A stretch of 47,289 bases of DNA from positions 1 to 47,289 of the forward strand of contig JAJRSF010000032.1 in NCBI GenBank assembly GCA_024278935.1, read 5' to 3'. The translations under genes and the position numbers were made by a program. How positions within the stretch are numbered: position 1 is the stretch's first letter; every line of letters starts with the position of its first letter. Positions 1-8,145 of this stretch are shown in pieces. Source of the stretch: Candidatus Zixiibacteriota bacterium. Its GTDB lineage: Bacteria > Zixibacteria > MSB-5A5 > GN15 > FEB-12. The notes under the pieces were generated by a model. That model was not told the origin of the DNA. It saw nothing but the letters and a program-made list of their open reading frames with translations, and did no database searches.

Positions 1-816
1 ACCATTCCAGTCAGCGTTTGGTGTAGTGATAGTAGCAATACGATTTGTTATATCAACTATTAGCTCTGTGTTACCTGAGAAAGTCCATGTCATTTCAGCA
101 TCTGTGTTGTCAGGGTCTGAGACAAAATTATCAAGAGTGATTGTTGTAAAAGAAGCACCTTCAGCGATTGTCTGGTTTGGAATATCAGTAACAACAGGAG
201 GAAGATTGACAACACCTGCCTGTACATCGAGAATTACATTATCATAGTTTGATTGAGCAAATGAATATTTATCGTTAGGGTTTTGTAAATCACCAATTAG
301 TTTGATTGAGTATGTTCCGCTTTGATCGAAAAATGCAGATACATCTAAAGCTACAACATTACCAGTAAGTGATGTGGCAGCTAATGGAGATTGCAGGTCA
401 GACCAAATTTCTACAGAGTCACCGGCAGGTTTGATGATTTTTATAATCATATCATTTACGGAAGCTTGCGATGACTCGCTCCACTTGTACCAATACAAAC
501 TCAGAAAAACATCATCGCCGCTGTTGATTGTCCCTAAAGACTGTTCCATGGTATATAAGAAAGTACGGTTTCTGTTGACGTCAGTTTGTCCTTGGGCTGA
601 ACCACCATTGTGACTATTCCATGTCAAAGTACCTGAGCCAGTCGGGATGTTTGTCCATCCTGTTGTAATGTCAGAATCAAATGTACCATTGGTGATAACA
701 TCGGCAGCAAAAGTTTGAGTGGCTAGAATTAGAAAAAAAACTAAAACAGATAGACTAAAAAATTTAAATTTGCTTATCGACTGCTTTATGTGAAAGAACC
801 TTTTATAGATTTGCAT
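1..816 (-). CDS. Secreted Ig-like-domain protein (N-terminal part, runs off window)
   Basis: The reading frame is open from an ATG at 814-816 to the window edge (272 codons, no stop), so the C-terminus is missing. An AGAGAAG ribosome-binding site lies just upstream. The N-terminus has a long basic n-region and a hydrophobic stretch ending in ATQTFA-AD, a good Sec signal peptide. Residues about 40-190 look like a beta-sandwich (carbohydrate-binding-like) domain with many aromatic and Ser/Thr residues. From about residue 200 an Ig/cadherin-like repeat begins (NLPPVVTDIPNQTIAEG, then an SDPDN-type motif), as in large multi-domain surface proteins of FCB-group bacteria. It is transcribed from its own promoter, divergently from the PEGA protein. 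Its ligand or substrate cannot be told; a C-terminal sorting domain is expected beyond the window but not seen. Confidence 0.8.
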   Translation of the reverse strand, partial: MQIYKRFFHIKQSISKFKFFSLSVLVFFLILATQTFAADVITNGTFDSDITTGWTNIPTGSGTLTWNSHNGGSAQGQTDVNRNRTFLYTMEQSLGTINSGDDVFLSLYWYKWSESSQASVNDMIIKIIKPAGDSVEIWSDLQSPLAATSLTGNVVALDVSAFFDQSGTYSIKLIGDLQNPNDKYSFAQSNYDNVILDVQAGVVNLPPVVTDIPNQTIAEGASFTTITLDNFVSDPDNTDAEMTWTFSGNTELIVDITNRIATITTPNADWNG

Positions 817-846
817 AGGACTTCTCTTTCTAATTACTTTGTGAAA

Positions 847-874
847 AATATAACATAATACAACGTATAGTCAA
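847..874 (-). promoter_or_regulatory. Sigma70-like promoter of the secreted Ig-like protein
   Basis: On the minus strand TTGACT (869-874), a 16-base spacer and TATATT (847-852) lie about 30 bases before the ATG at 816. Close to consensus at both boxes; not experimentally known. Confidence 0.6.
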
Positions 875-1110
875 GAAATTAACTCCTCTTTTGCCCAGTT
901 TCAATTGTACTTTATAAAATCGGTAGAATATATTATTTCTTTAATCAGCATAGAGCCATAAGGCTTTAGTAGACAGCAATATACGAACAGAGTAGATTCT
1001 TCAATGTTTTGGTTGGCTTTATAGTCTACATGTGTCGATTTTAGTCAATTTTTTGAGTTTTAAGAAATTCAATTAATTTTAAAGATATATGCTAATTTTA
1101 AAAGGAATAG

Positions 1111-1140
1111 TTGACAAATTTAATTATCTTTTTATTTTAT
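1111..1140 (+). promoter_or_regulatory. Possible promoter of the PEGA protein
   Basis: TTGACA at 1111-1116 is followed after 18 bases by TTTTAT (1135-1140); a better -10, TATACT (1138-1143), is at a long 21-base spacing. If real it excludes translation starting at 1111 and supports the GTG at 1168. Confidence 0.4.
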
Positions 1141-1167
1141 ACTATTAAACAAAATGGAAGAATTGTT

Positions 1168-2145
1168 GTGAAAATCAAAATTGTATTACTTATTTTTCTG
1201 CTGTCTATCTGTGCAAATATTAAAGCAGAAGATTCTACTTTGATACGTATTCAAACCGATGTAGATAATGTGCAGCTTAAAATTAATGACTCGTTATATC
1301 TGCTTGATAATTTTAGTAATAAATTGACTGCCAATAATTGGTTTCTGATTACTGTTGCCAAAGGTGAACTTCATTTTGTTCTTAAAAATCAAAACGAAGT
1401 AATTGATACGACAATCATAATCTCTGACCAAAACGTTTTAGCTTTAGAACTTCGATTTTTGTCTCAAACTATCGAAGACTCTCTCACAGTCGAAAATAAA
1501 AATAACCTGTTTATAACTTCTGTTCCTGACAGCGGATTTATTACAATCAATGGAACAACGTTAGATGTTTTTACGCCGAGCTATCTTTATGTTCCGGACG
1601 ATTCTGTGATTGTAGAAATCTATAAAGATGGCTACGAACCTTTAGTTACAGATTTTCTGCTTTTAGAATTTCAGAAAAAACAAGTCGAATTTATTTTAAA
1701 ACCGATGGTACCCGCTCATTTGAATGCCGACTCCTTAGGCTACACGATGGAAAAAGAAATTCCTCCCAAAGATATTCGCAATGCTGATCAAATTGAAGAT
1801 AAGTATATGGGGATGGCGGAGACATTTTTAATCTTCCCATTTGCCCAAGGGCTTGTAGCAAAACTTGCCTTAAATGATAACAATCAGACTGTTGCTAATG
1901 TCATGGTTGGTTCCGGGGCAATACTTTCTGCAGGTTCTTACTTGTTAAGTAAAATTCTTTCGAAGAAAAAACGTAACGAAATAAAAGCGATGAACAAAGA
2001 AATTGAAAAACAGAATATTGATATAAAAAGTTCCAATAAAGAGATAGAACTTTTGGTTCGGAGTTTAAACGCTGAACGGATTATGAAATGGGAAGATGAA
2101 AATGTGAACAAAGGGGTTGTTAAGATTAAAGTTGACCATGATTAG
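1168..2145 (+). CDS. PEGA-domain exported protein with C-terminal membrane segment and coiled coil
   Basis: I place the start at GTG 1168, because GGAAG lies 7 bases upstream and a signal peptide (VKIKIVLLIFLLSICANIKA) begins there; an upstream in-frame TTG at 1111 coincides with a promoter-like box. The 325-residue product has a first beta-rich PEGA-like segment (about residues 24-90) and a clear PEGA domain (about 113-179: FITSVPDSGFITING, then a YVPDDS and GYEPL pattern). PEGA domains are surface or periplasmic beta modules often attached to membrane or cell-wall proteins. Residues about 220-260 are hydrophobic and Gly/Ala rich, probably membrane embedded, followed by a Lys/Glu-rich coiled coil. 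It ends 9 bases from the convergent propeller gene. No enzymatic motif is visible, and its role is unknown. Confidence 0.75.
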   Translation: MKIKIVLLIFLLSICANIKAEDSTLIRIQTDVDNVQLKINDSLYLLDNFSNKLTANNWFLITVAKGELHFVLKNQNEVIDTTIIISDQNVLALELRFLSQTIEDSLTVENKNNLFITSVPDSGFITINGTTLDVFTPSYLYVPDDSVIVEIYKDGYEPLVTDFLLLEFQKKQVEFILKPMVPAHLNADSLGYTMEKEIPPKDIRNADQIEDKYMGMAETFLIFPFAQGLVAKLALNDNNQTVANVMVGSGAILSAGSYLLSKILSKKKRNEIKAMNKEIEKQNIDIKSSNKEIELLVRSLNAERIMKWEDENVNKGVVKIKVDHD

Positions 2146-2154
2146 CCTGTGAGT

Positions 2155-3135
2155 CTAATATGAAAATACAATTATCTTCGATGCTTTGGCGTCAGTTATA
2201 AAAACCTGTTTCTGAATTACATCAATAGCAATACCGGTGGGAGATACTAAACTTGAATCAGATGGGTACGAATTAATATATTTCCCTATCGGACTATACA
2301 AATGTACCTGTTTGTTATTTACATCCAAAGCATGTAGTCTTCCTTGATTTCGAATACCACTCGGGTCAAACGAAGTTTCATCCTTTTTTAACATCTCAAT
2401 ATCAACAATATTATCAAATGCAAATGCTTGAATAGCTAATTTTGTATCAGTTGTTATCGAATCAAATTGATACACATAATTTCCATCACAGGTGAAAACA
2501 GAAATATTACCCGAAGCAGCATCGCCAACATATAACCTTCCGTCACTTGAAATTGTAACAGCCGATGGGAATTGAATTTTGTGCGAGCTGTCTTTCGGAA
2601 TTGTGAGAATAAGTTCGCCAAATTCGGTTATATCTTTGGTGGTAGTCAAAGATACTGCCAAGACAGATTTTTGCAAGATGTCGGTTATATAGGCAACACC
2701 ACGATAGACAATAATATCAAATGGAAATAGTTTTATAAAATTATCCGGCATAGAACCAAACGAGCTGATTACTTTTCCATCTCTGCTATAAAGTATGACT
2801 CTGTTCTTTCTGTTTTCAGTAACAAGCATAGATGAGTCAGTTATGTGAAACGATGTAGGGATAACAGTGTCGAGATCTGTCAGTGGAATTGATGAAAGGA
2901 AATTCAGATTCAAATCATACATCTCTATCTCTGGTTTATTTAAAAAAGAGACAAACAGTGTATCTCTGAAATTTCGAATTCTATTCGGTTGATCACCATT
3001 TTCAAAAAGTTTTGTTTTCGAAAAAGACGGAGCCTGACTATACCAGTCAATCTTCTGATCTTCACCACAAGAAAAACAGAGAGTTGATAAAATTATAATA
3101 AAAAGAACGAGTCTATAAGTCACAATATTCCACAT
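2155..3135 (-). CDS. Six-bladed beta-propeller (NHL-like) exported protein
   Basis: The 326-residue product has an N-terminal hydrophobic segment ending in CFSCGED, an imperfect lipobox that could make it a lipoprotein. The rest is a run of beta-propeller blades of NHL/6-bladed type: repeated patterns such as VTENRKNRVILYSRDGKVISSFG, GRLYVGDAASGNISVF and GIAIDVIQKQVFITDAKASKIIVF. These folds are binding scaffolds rather than enzymes in most cases. It is the most distal gene of the cytochrome cluster, 88 bases after the pentaheme cytochrome, so it is probably co-transcribed with it. No good Shine-Dalgarno precedes the ATG; a GTG five codons in, with GGA upstream, is an alternative start. Confidence 0.75.
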   Translation of the reverse strand: MWNIVTYRLVLFIIILSTLCFSCGEDQKIDWYSQAPSFSKTKLFENGDQPNRIRNFRDTLFVSFLNKPEIEMYDLNLNFLSSIPLTDLDTVIPTSFHITDSSMLVTENRKNRVILYSRDGKVISSFGSMPDNFIKLFPFDIIVYRGVAYITDILQKSVLAVSLTTTKDITEFGELILTIPKDSSHKIQFPSAVTISSDGRLYVGDAASGNISVFTCDGNYVYQFDSITTDTKLAIQAFAFDNIVDIEMLKKDETSFDPSGIRNQGRLHALDVNNKQVHLYSPIGKYINSYPSDSSLVSPTGIAIDVIQKQVFITDAKASKIIVFSY

Positions 3136-3223
3136 ATGAAAAATTAATATTTGTCTTGAATAATTTCAGATATTACACGAGCGAAGTCAACCAATTTACT
3201 GTTTACAAAGCGACAATTAAAAA

Positions 3224-3925
3224 CTACGGCCCGTCAACAGTACCTGAATTTGAATCGGTATAATGTACACCATGACAACTAGTACATTTCATAGTTGAAC
3301 CTGCACCAAAAACGTAATCGTTTGATGTGTTACCATCAGATGGCTGCGGGTTGCCGTCGGTATCAAGCGGTGGATTATGAAATGTCGATGTCGCAGGAAG
3401 AGCTACGCCAACAGGATGTGAAAGCGGACTACCAGTGTAAGTTTTTACCGATGTCTGGTTGCGACTACGATGACAATCTATACAAAGTTGATCAGCCGAG
3501 TTATCCATACGTAAAAATGGAGGGTTACTATTTGAGTGTGGGTCATGACAAGTTGCACAGGTGACTTTTCCATCTTTAGTGATATGAGCTAGAAGTTCAG
3601 GGTCTTGCGGTTGATTGGCCCCTAATCCTGTATTGGCAGTATCAACATCCCAAGCGTGTGAAGTACCGGAAACACCTGGTTGTGCTTTTATCGACGACGA
3701 AAAATATTTAGACATACCCGTCCAACCACCTGGGGTATGACAGGAAAGACAGAGAGTAGAAATCAGAGCATCGGTTGAGTTAATTAATATATCTCCAAGA
3801 GACGAGTGAGTCACATGGCACTGTTCGCAATTTATGCTAGCCGCAGAACCATGGGGGTCATCGAGTGCCATCACCGAAATGGTAAAGGTCAAAAGAAGAA
3901 TAATTGTCAGTAATATTTTTAACAT
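3224..3925 (-). CDS. Pentaheme c-type cytochrome (doubled-CXXCH family)
   Basis: The 233-residue protein has a signal peptide (to about ...SVMA-LDDPHG) and five heme-binding motifs in order: CEQCH, CLSCH, CATCH, CIDCH, CTSCH. The patterns CxxCHxxH (CHVTH, CHDPH, CHGVH) are those of the doubled-CXXCH family, in which nearby His residues give bis-His heme ligation. It is expected in the periplasm or on the cell surface, carrying electrons. It starts 9 bases after the sorting-domain propeller gene ends, so the two are co-transcribed. The C-terminus (DSNSGTVDGP) is short and ends right after the fifth heme; related proteins can be longer, but I see no lesion here. Confidence 0.88.
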   Translation of the reverse strand: MLKILLTIILLLTFTISVMALDDPHGSAASINCEQCHVTHSSLGDILINSTDALISTLCLSCHTPGGWTGMSKYFSSSIKAQPGVSGTSHAWDVDTANTGLGANQPQDPELLAHITKDGKVTCATCHDPHSNSNPPFLRMDNSADQLCIDCHRSRNQTSVKTYTGSPLSHPVGVALPATSTFHNPPLDTDGNPQPSDGNTSNDYVFGAGSTMKCTSCHGVHYTDSNSGTVDGP

Positions 3926-3934
3926 AATCAGAAC

Positions 3935-5446
3935 CTATTTTAGGAGTACCATTTTTTTAGTCTCAACAAATTCACCGGCTGTGAGTCGATAGAAATAAAT
4001 TCCTGTTGCCGCTTGTTGACCTTGTTTGTTTTTACCTGCCCAGATGATTGAATGCTCTCCGGTTGGTAACGAGTTATTTATAAGTGTAGAAACTAATTGT
4101 CCGTTTAAATTAAAAATCTCAAGCTGTACATCCGACTCTTTTGCTAATGAAAACTGAATTTTCGTAGTTGGGTTAAATGGATTCGGATAATTTTGTGACA
4201 AGCTAAAGGTCACAGGTAGCGATGAAGTCGAGAACATCTGGAATGTTGACCAATCATAAACTGAATCAAGCGTATGCACTCTTGTACGCCATTGGAAATC
4301 TGTCTCTTCCAAAAGTTTTTCAGTCAGAAGCCAATGGGCAGTATACGAAGTAACTTGTTTTAACGAATCATAAGTTTGTTTTGCCACAACATTGTAACTT
4401 GATTGTGCAATTTCTTCTACGTTATCTTGTGCGTAAATCTCAAAATCAAATAATTTAATTTCTGTGAGAAGAGTTGTCGTTGCCGATGCAAAGAATTCTA
4501 AATTGTCAATTGATACAACCGCATCAGATTCAGGACGAAGTTGTTCCATGCTGACAGCGTTAGTTTCAGATGCCGATGCGGCGATATGAAACATCTGTAT
4601 TTTCGAACTTTCTGTCGAGACAACATATAACAGATTGTTTTCATCAATAGTAAGACCGAGCGGTGTATTAAAACTGACATCCACATTTTGGTTCGGAATC
4701 ATATCAAGGTATCTTCCGTCGGCTGAAAAAATTGAGACTCGGTTTTGGTATCTGTCAGTTATAAAAACTAACCCGTCGGAGTTGACAGAAATCTCACCAC
4801 CTCGAGTAATTTCACCTTCTGATCCACCATAGGCACCAAATTTTTTCAAATACGTGCCATCTGGTTTAAAAATCCAAATTTCAGATTTCAATTGGTCAAA
4901 CAGATAGAAATTGCCATTGCTACTGTTTTTGGCAAAGCTGTTAGGGTAAGAAATTTGAGTACCATCATCTTTTTGTAACATTATGATTTTCTTTAAAACT
5001 TTTTGTTTATCAAAAATGATAATCTGTTTTTCATCGGCATCTAAAATTGAAAAATCGGCATCAATAATAATATCAATAGGAAGATTAAATTCATAAATGT
5101 TTTCAAAATAATCAGATTGTTCGTCTGAACCTAGATTGGCATAAGCAATAATTCGGGCATCTAAGTCGCAGTAGAGATATTCATTGTCTGAAAGTTTGCT
5201 GATTGAATTTGCATCGCCTGTTATGTGTAACTTATGTTGCAAAAGTCCATTCGGTGTGAAAACTTTCATCTCTTTAGAAAATGGTTCCAACACGGTCAGG
5301 CTATTTCCATCAACAGTAATAGATGTTGGGGCTACCAGATCACTTTCAAGAGAACCGATATATTCTATTTCAACGGCAGAAATAGTTTGTGCCATAAAAA
5401 TCATTAAAGAACAAATTAGTAATATTTTTATTGTAAGTTTTTTCAT
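3935..5446 (-). CDS. NHL beta-propeller protein with type IX-style C-terminal sorting domain
   Basis: The 503-residue protein has a signal peptide (ending QTISA-VE), NHL-type propeller blades over about residues 25-290 (for example GLVFITDRYQNRVSIFSADGRYL and GLTIDENNLLYVVSTESSKIQMF), an Ig-like linker (about 300-410), and a C-terminal FlgD-like domain (about 415-503). This begins with SLSQNYPNPFNPTTKIQFSL and ends in TGIYFYRLTAGEFVETKKMV. That C-terminus is the classic sorting domain of type IX secretion substrates and of many FCB-group surface proteins. It is therefore expected outside the cell, alongside the cytochromes encoded on both sides. The ribosome-binding site is GAAGGTGAT about 8 bases before the ATG. 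A role as surface scaffold for cytochromes is inference. Confidence 0.88.
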   Translation of the reverse strand: MKKLTIKILLICSLMIFMAQTISAVEIEYIGSLESDLVAPTSITVDGNSLTVLEPFSKEMKVFTPNGLLQHKLHITGDANSISKLSDNEYLYCDLDARIIAYANLGSDEQSDYFENIYEFNLPIDIIIDADFSILDADEKQIIIFDKQKVLKKIIMLQKDDGTQISYPNSFAKNSSNGNFYLFDQLKSEIWIFKPDGTYLKKFGAYGGSEGEITRGGEISVNSDGLVFITDRYQNRVSIFSADGRYLDMIPNQNVDVSFNTPLGLTIDENNLLYVVSTESSKIQMFHIAASASETNAVSMEQLRPESDAVVSIDNLEFFASATTTLLTEIKLFDFEIYAQDNVEEIAQSSYNVVAKQTYDSLKQVTSYTAHWLLTEKLLEETDFQWRTRVHTLDSVYDWSTFQMFSTSSLPVTFSLSQNYPNPFNPTTKIQFSLAKESDVQLEIFNLNGQLVSTLINNSLPTGEHSIIWAGKNKQGQQAATGIYFYRLTAGEFVETKKMVLLK

Positions 5447-5460
5447 AATACAATCACCTT

Positions 5461-5642
5461 CTAATACCGTGCCGGACTATGGGCATGGTTATGGCAGGAC
5501 AAATAACAACTGCCGCTATTTATACCGGTAGAACTATATTGAATCAAGCTTGTAGCAGGGTCTCTTTGACCGCTTCTTTATTAAACGCAATCAAGTGATT
5601 ATTGTTTTGCGAAGAATGCGAAGCGTGACAAGTATAACATTA
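5461..5642 (-). pseudogene. Broken 3' end of the upstream hexaheme cytochrome gene
   Basis: Directly after the TAA stop of the 5640-6524 gene, the same frame reads on as CYTCHASHSS...NHLIAFNKEAV and ends at a TGA near 5548. One frame over, the sequence continues SLIQYSSTGINSGSCYLSCH, then NHAHSPARY and stop at 5461-5463. C-x-L-x-CH followed by an H, a few residues and Y at the very end is how many doubled-CXXCH cytochromes finish. So this is the original C-terminus, cut off by one nonsense codon (5640-5642) and one frameshift (about 5545-5552), removing two heme sites. An assembly error is the main alternative. Confidence 0.75.
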
Positions 5643-6524
5643 TGTTCCCGGGATTCCTTTTAACGGATCACCAACGATATGTTCTTTATGTAACGGGAAA
5701 GATTCGTTTGATAAAATAGATGCTCTGCTATGGCATGAATAACAGAATTCATAGGCATACGAAGATTCATCCATTATAGGTTCGATATCATAATTACCAC
5801 TTAACAAAAATCTATTATTGGAACCATGAGGACCTCTTGGTCCATTCGGATCATCGTTGGTGTGGCATGCACTACATTTCATAACGTTGCCGGGACCAAG
5901 TGCTTTTGTCAACGATGCTGACTTGCCGCCGGTTGTTGATGCTTTGGTCACAGGATGCTGCGATTGGTTTATCAGTGAAAATTGTTTATAGGCATTACTT
6001 GAAGATGTCTGTACTTCGTTTCTGTCAACATGACATTTAAAACAAACTTCATACTCACTTGATGAACTTTCCAAATATTGTCCTGACAAAGAATACCCTT
6101 TGACTTCAAAATATTTCTGTGAACCTACTTGTGATTTTTGATGCGGGTTGTGACAGTCTACGCATTCGGCATGATTAATCTCATTCGATGTCGAGTAGGG
6201 GAGTTGTTCATCAGGAGAATGTCCAAAACCGTCAACAACAGGATGACGGTACACTTTCTGAAATTCGTTGGCAATGTTACCAAGTTGTGCAGTTTGTGAA
6301 AGCTTGCCCGCTGCTTTCATCTCATTCTGTTGTAGTTCTGTACCATGACATTGATAACAAAAATCTTCTTCCGATTTTGCAAGCATCGGTTCATTGGATT
6401 TCCCATGACCAACATGACATGAACCACATCCTTCTAAAAGGTCTGTAGAATTAATATGCGAATATATATCTGTTTGCATCAACAAAGCAGAAAGAAGGAT
6501 TACACTAAGGACTATTTTTTTCAT
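5640..6524 (-). CDS. Hexaheme c-type cytochrome, C-terminally truncated
   Basis: I choose the ATG at 6524 (MKKIVLSVILLS) because GAGG lies 8-9 bases upstream and it opens a signal peptide; in-frame upstream codons overlap the preceding gene. The 294-residue product has six heme motifs: CGSCH, CYQCH, CVDCH, CFKCH, CSACH and CYSCH, with several CxxCHxxH pairs. It stops at LKGIPGT, immediately before an in-frame CYTCH, and a further heme site lies beyond a frameshift, so the ancestral protein carried about eight hemes. It follows the tetraheme gene by 11 bases. Whether the shortened protein works is unknown; six hemes could still form a wire. Confidence 0.8.
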   Translation of the reverse strand: MKKIVLSVILLSALLMQTDIYSHINSTDLLEGCGSCHVGHGKSNEPMLAKSEEDFCYQCHGTELQQNEMKAAGKLSQTAQLGNIANEFQKVYRHPVVDGFGHSPDEQLPYSTSNEINHAECVDCHNPHQKSQVGSQKYFEVKGYSLSGQYLESSSSEYEVCFKCHVDRNEVQTSSSNAYKQFSLINQSQHPVTKASTTGGKSASLTKALGPGNVMKCSACHTNDDPNGPRGPHGSNNRFLLSGNYDIEPIMDESSYAYEFCYSCHSRASILSNESFPLHKEHIVGDPLKGIPGT

Positions 6525-6535
6525 ATACATTACCT

Positions 6536-7171
6536 CTAATAACTGTGACATGAGACACACACAGCATCAAATGTTGATTTATTCCAAAACGGATATTTTT
6601 CTGATTTCGAATCATCATGTGGATCATGACAAGCCGTACATTGCACATACCCATCGGCATCGGTACCTACGATTTTTTCAGGGTCTTGCGGAGGCCACCG
6701 AAGATGATTGTCTGTAAGTGCCAAACTCTGTTCGTACTTTACAGAAACAGGATGCGTCCCGGAAAGGTCTAAGCCGACATTAGAACTTTTAGATACCGGT
6801 ATCTCCCCACCCGGACCGACGTTGTTCATCTTTATCGGTCTGGTAACACCTTTGATAGCACCAACTGCGATAGTACCGTCATGACAAGAAAGACAAAGTT
6901 TGGTGGCACCGTTTGGTTGTTCAGCTTTGCTGTCCATAGTCGAACGTTGATAAGTCTGAGCTTTACTGTTTGATGTCTCATGGTTCCAGAGAGGTCCTTC
7001 ATTAGAAGTGTTATGAGAACTATGGCAGAATATGCAGACTCTTGTTTCCGAAGTTGCTTTAATATCTCCGGGACCTGTGACAGAAAGGTTATGTTTTGAA
7101 TTAAGAACCGAAACTGCCCAGGCAGATGTGCATATTGTTATAAGACATAAAAGTGTTATTACTTTTTTCAT
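6536..7171 (-). CDS. Tetraheme c-type cytochrome (doubled-CXXCH), copy 1
   Basis: The 211-residue protein has a signal peptide (ending TSAWA-VSV) and four motifs: CIFCH, CLSCH, CTACH, CVSCH. It shares a distinctive pattern with the 10539-11204 protein: CxFCHxxHN, LWNHETSN, QTYQRSTMD, then LCLSCHDGTIAVG, a later HPVSVKY, and CTACHDPHD near the end. The two are therefore paralogues. AGGGGAT precedes the ATG, which overlaps the stop of the upstream propeller gene by 4 bases (ATGA), showing translational coupling. Likely a periplasmic or surface electron carrier working with the propeller protein of the same unit. Confidence 0.88.
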   Translation of the reverse strand: MKKVITLLCLITICTSAWAVSVLNSKHNLSVTGPGDIKATSETRVCIFCHSSHNTSNEGPLWNHETSNSKAQTYQRSTMDSKAEQPNGATKLCLSCHDGTIAVGAIKGVTRPIKMNNVGPGGEIPVSKSSNVGLDLSGTHPVSVKYEQSLALTDNHLRWPPQDPEKIVGTDADGYVQCTACHDPHDDSKSEKYPFWNKSTFDAVCVSCHSY

Positions 7172-8145
7172 TTTTTATCCCCTAAATAGTGGAATATCTG
7201 TATTCTATTATTAAAAGTATCGGCTATATATATAGTGTCATTTTGTATTTCAATTCCTGCCGGTGACCAGAACTGTCCTTCGGCTTGCCCGCGAGAACCA
7301 ACAGCAAGAAGAAGCTTGCCGTCTTGCGTAAATATCTGAAAATTGTCAGCGAGATTATCAACAACATAAATATGTTTCTCAGAATCAACAGCGATTCCTT
7401 TTAAACGGCTGAAAGTTCCTGGACCGGACCCTTCCATACCAAACGACTGCGTCAAAGTACCATCTGTTTGCAGAGTTCGGATTTTATAGTTTAAGGCGTC
7501 GTTGACTAAAAGTTTGTCATCTGTATGAGTGACAAAAGTAGGGTAGTGAAAAATTGCGGAATCATCGGCACTCGGAATTCGATTTATAAACTGACCGTCA
7601 AGACTAAACATTTTGAGACAATGATCACCTGTGTCAACGATACATAATTTCTTTTCCGAAGGTAAATAAGTTAATCCGGTTGGACGGGAAAGATTTTCAG
7701 TTATAAACGGCTGCAGTTTTTTATCTTTATAGATATAGACAGTTTTGTTTTCGACATCGGTGACATAGACATTTCCGTCAGTATCTGCACATAGCCCTAA
7801 TGGATATATAAATGGGTTATCTTTGTCAGTGATAAATTTAAATTCGTTGCTAACCCGATTTATTTTAATCAAAGCCTGAATATTTTGGCAGGTAAGAAAA
7901 ATAGATTCATCGGTCACGGCTATATCAAACGGTAGCGAGAGAGTTTCATTGTCATCGTTGCCGGTAAACAATCTTCCGATTTTCCCAAAGAAACCGGCTT
8001 CTATTGATAACTTTGAACATTCTATATTACCAATGTATTGTAACTTTGCTTCATCAGGAGCAGGAGGCCAAACCAGACCATCGTTACTCGCCGAAGCAAG
8101 GTTGGTACAACATAAAAGCATGAGTGTTATCAATAGTTTTCTCAT
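7168..8145 (-). CDS. NHL-repeat beta-propeller exported protein, copy 1
   Basis: The 325-residue protein has a signal peptide (MRKLLITLMLLCCTNLASA) followed by VWPPAPDEAKLQYIG and then six NHL-type blades, such as GNVYVTDVENKTVYIYKDKKL, GIAVDSEKHIYVVDNLADNFQIF and GIEIQNDTIYIADTFNNRIQIF. The start of the mature protein (WPxAPxxxKxxYxxxI, then a GFFGKIGRLFTG-like stretch) matches the 11219-12238 protein, so these are paralogues. The gene overlaps the beta-barrel stop by one base (TAATG) and the tetraheme start by four. It is most simply read as a dedicated partner of that tetraheme cytochrome; NHL propellers usually act in binding. Confidence 0.87.
   Translation of the reverse strand: MRKLLITLMLLCCTNLASASNDGLVWPPAPDEAKLQYIGNIECSKLSIEAGFFGKIGRLFTGNDDNETLSLPFDIAVTDESIFLTCQNIQALIKINRVSNEFKFITDKDNPFIYPLGLCADTDGNVYVTDVENKTVYIYKDKKLQPFITENLSRPTGLTYLPSEKKLCIVDTGDHCLKMFSLDGQFINRIPSADDSAIFHYPTFVTHTDDKLLVNDALNYKIRTLQTDGTLTQSFGMEGSGPGTFSRLKGIAVDSEKHIYVVDNLADNFQIFTQDGKLLLAVGSRGQAEGQFWSPAGIEIQNDTIYIADTFNNRIQIFHYLGDKK

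Larger units (their letters stand above)
817..1167. other. Divergent intergenic region
   Basis: About 350 bases between two divergently transcribed genes. It holds one promoter in each direction (847-874 minus; 1111-1140 plus). The middle (about 880-1100) is AT-rich and I see no gene, terminator hairpin or repeat in it. Confidence 0.5.

Noticed and set aside
26-613. Short plus-strand open frames opposite the partial secreted protein
   Set aside because: The minus strand encodes a continuous 272-codon protein with signal peptide and Ig-like repeat; the plus-strand frames are shadows.
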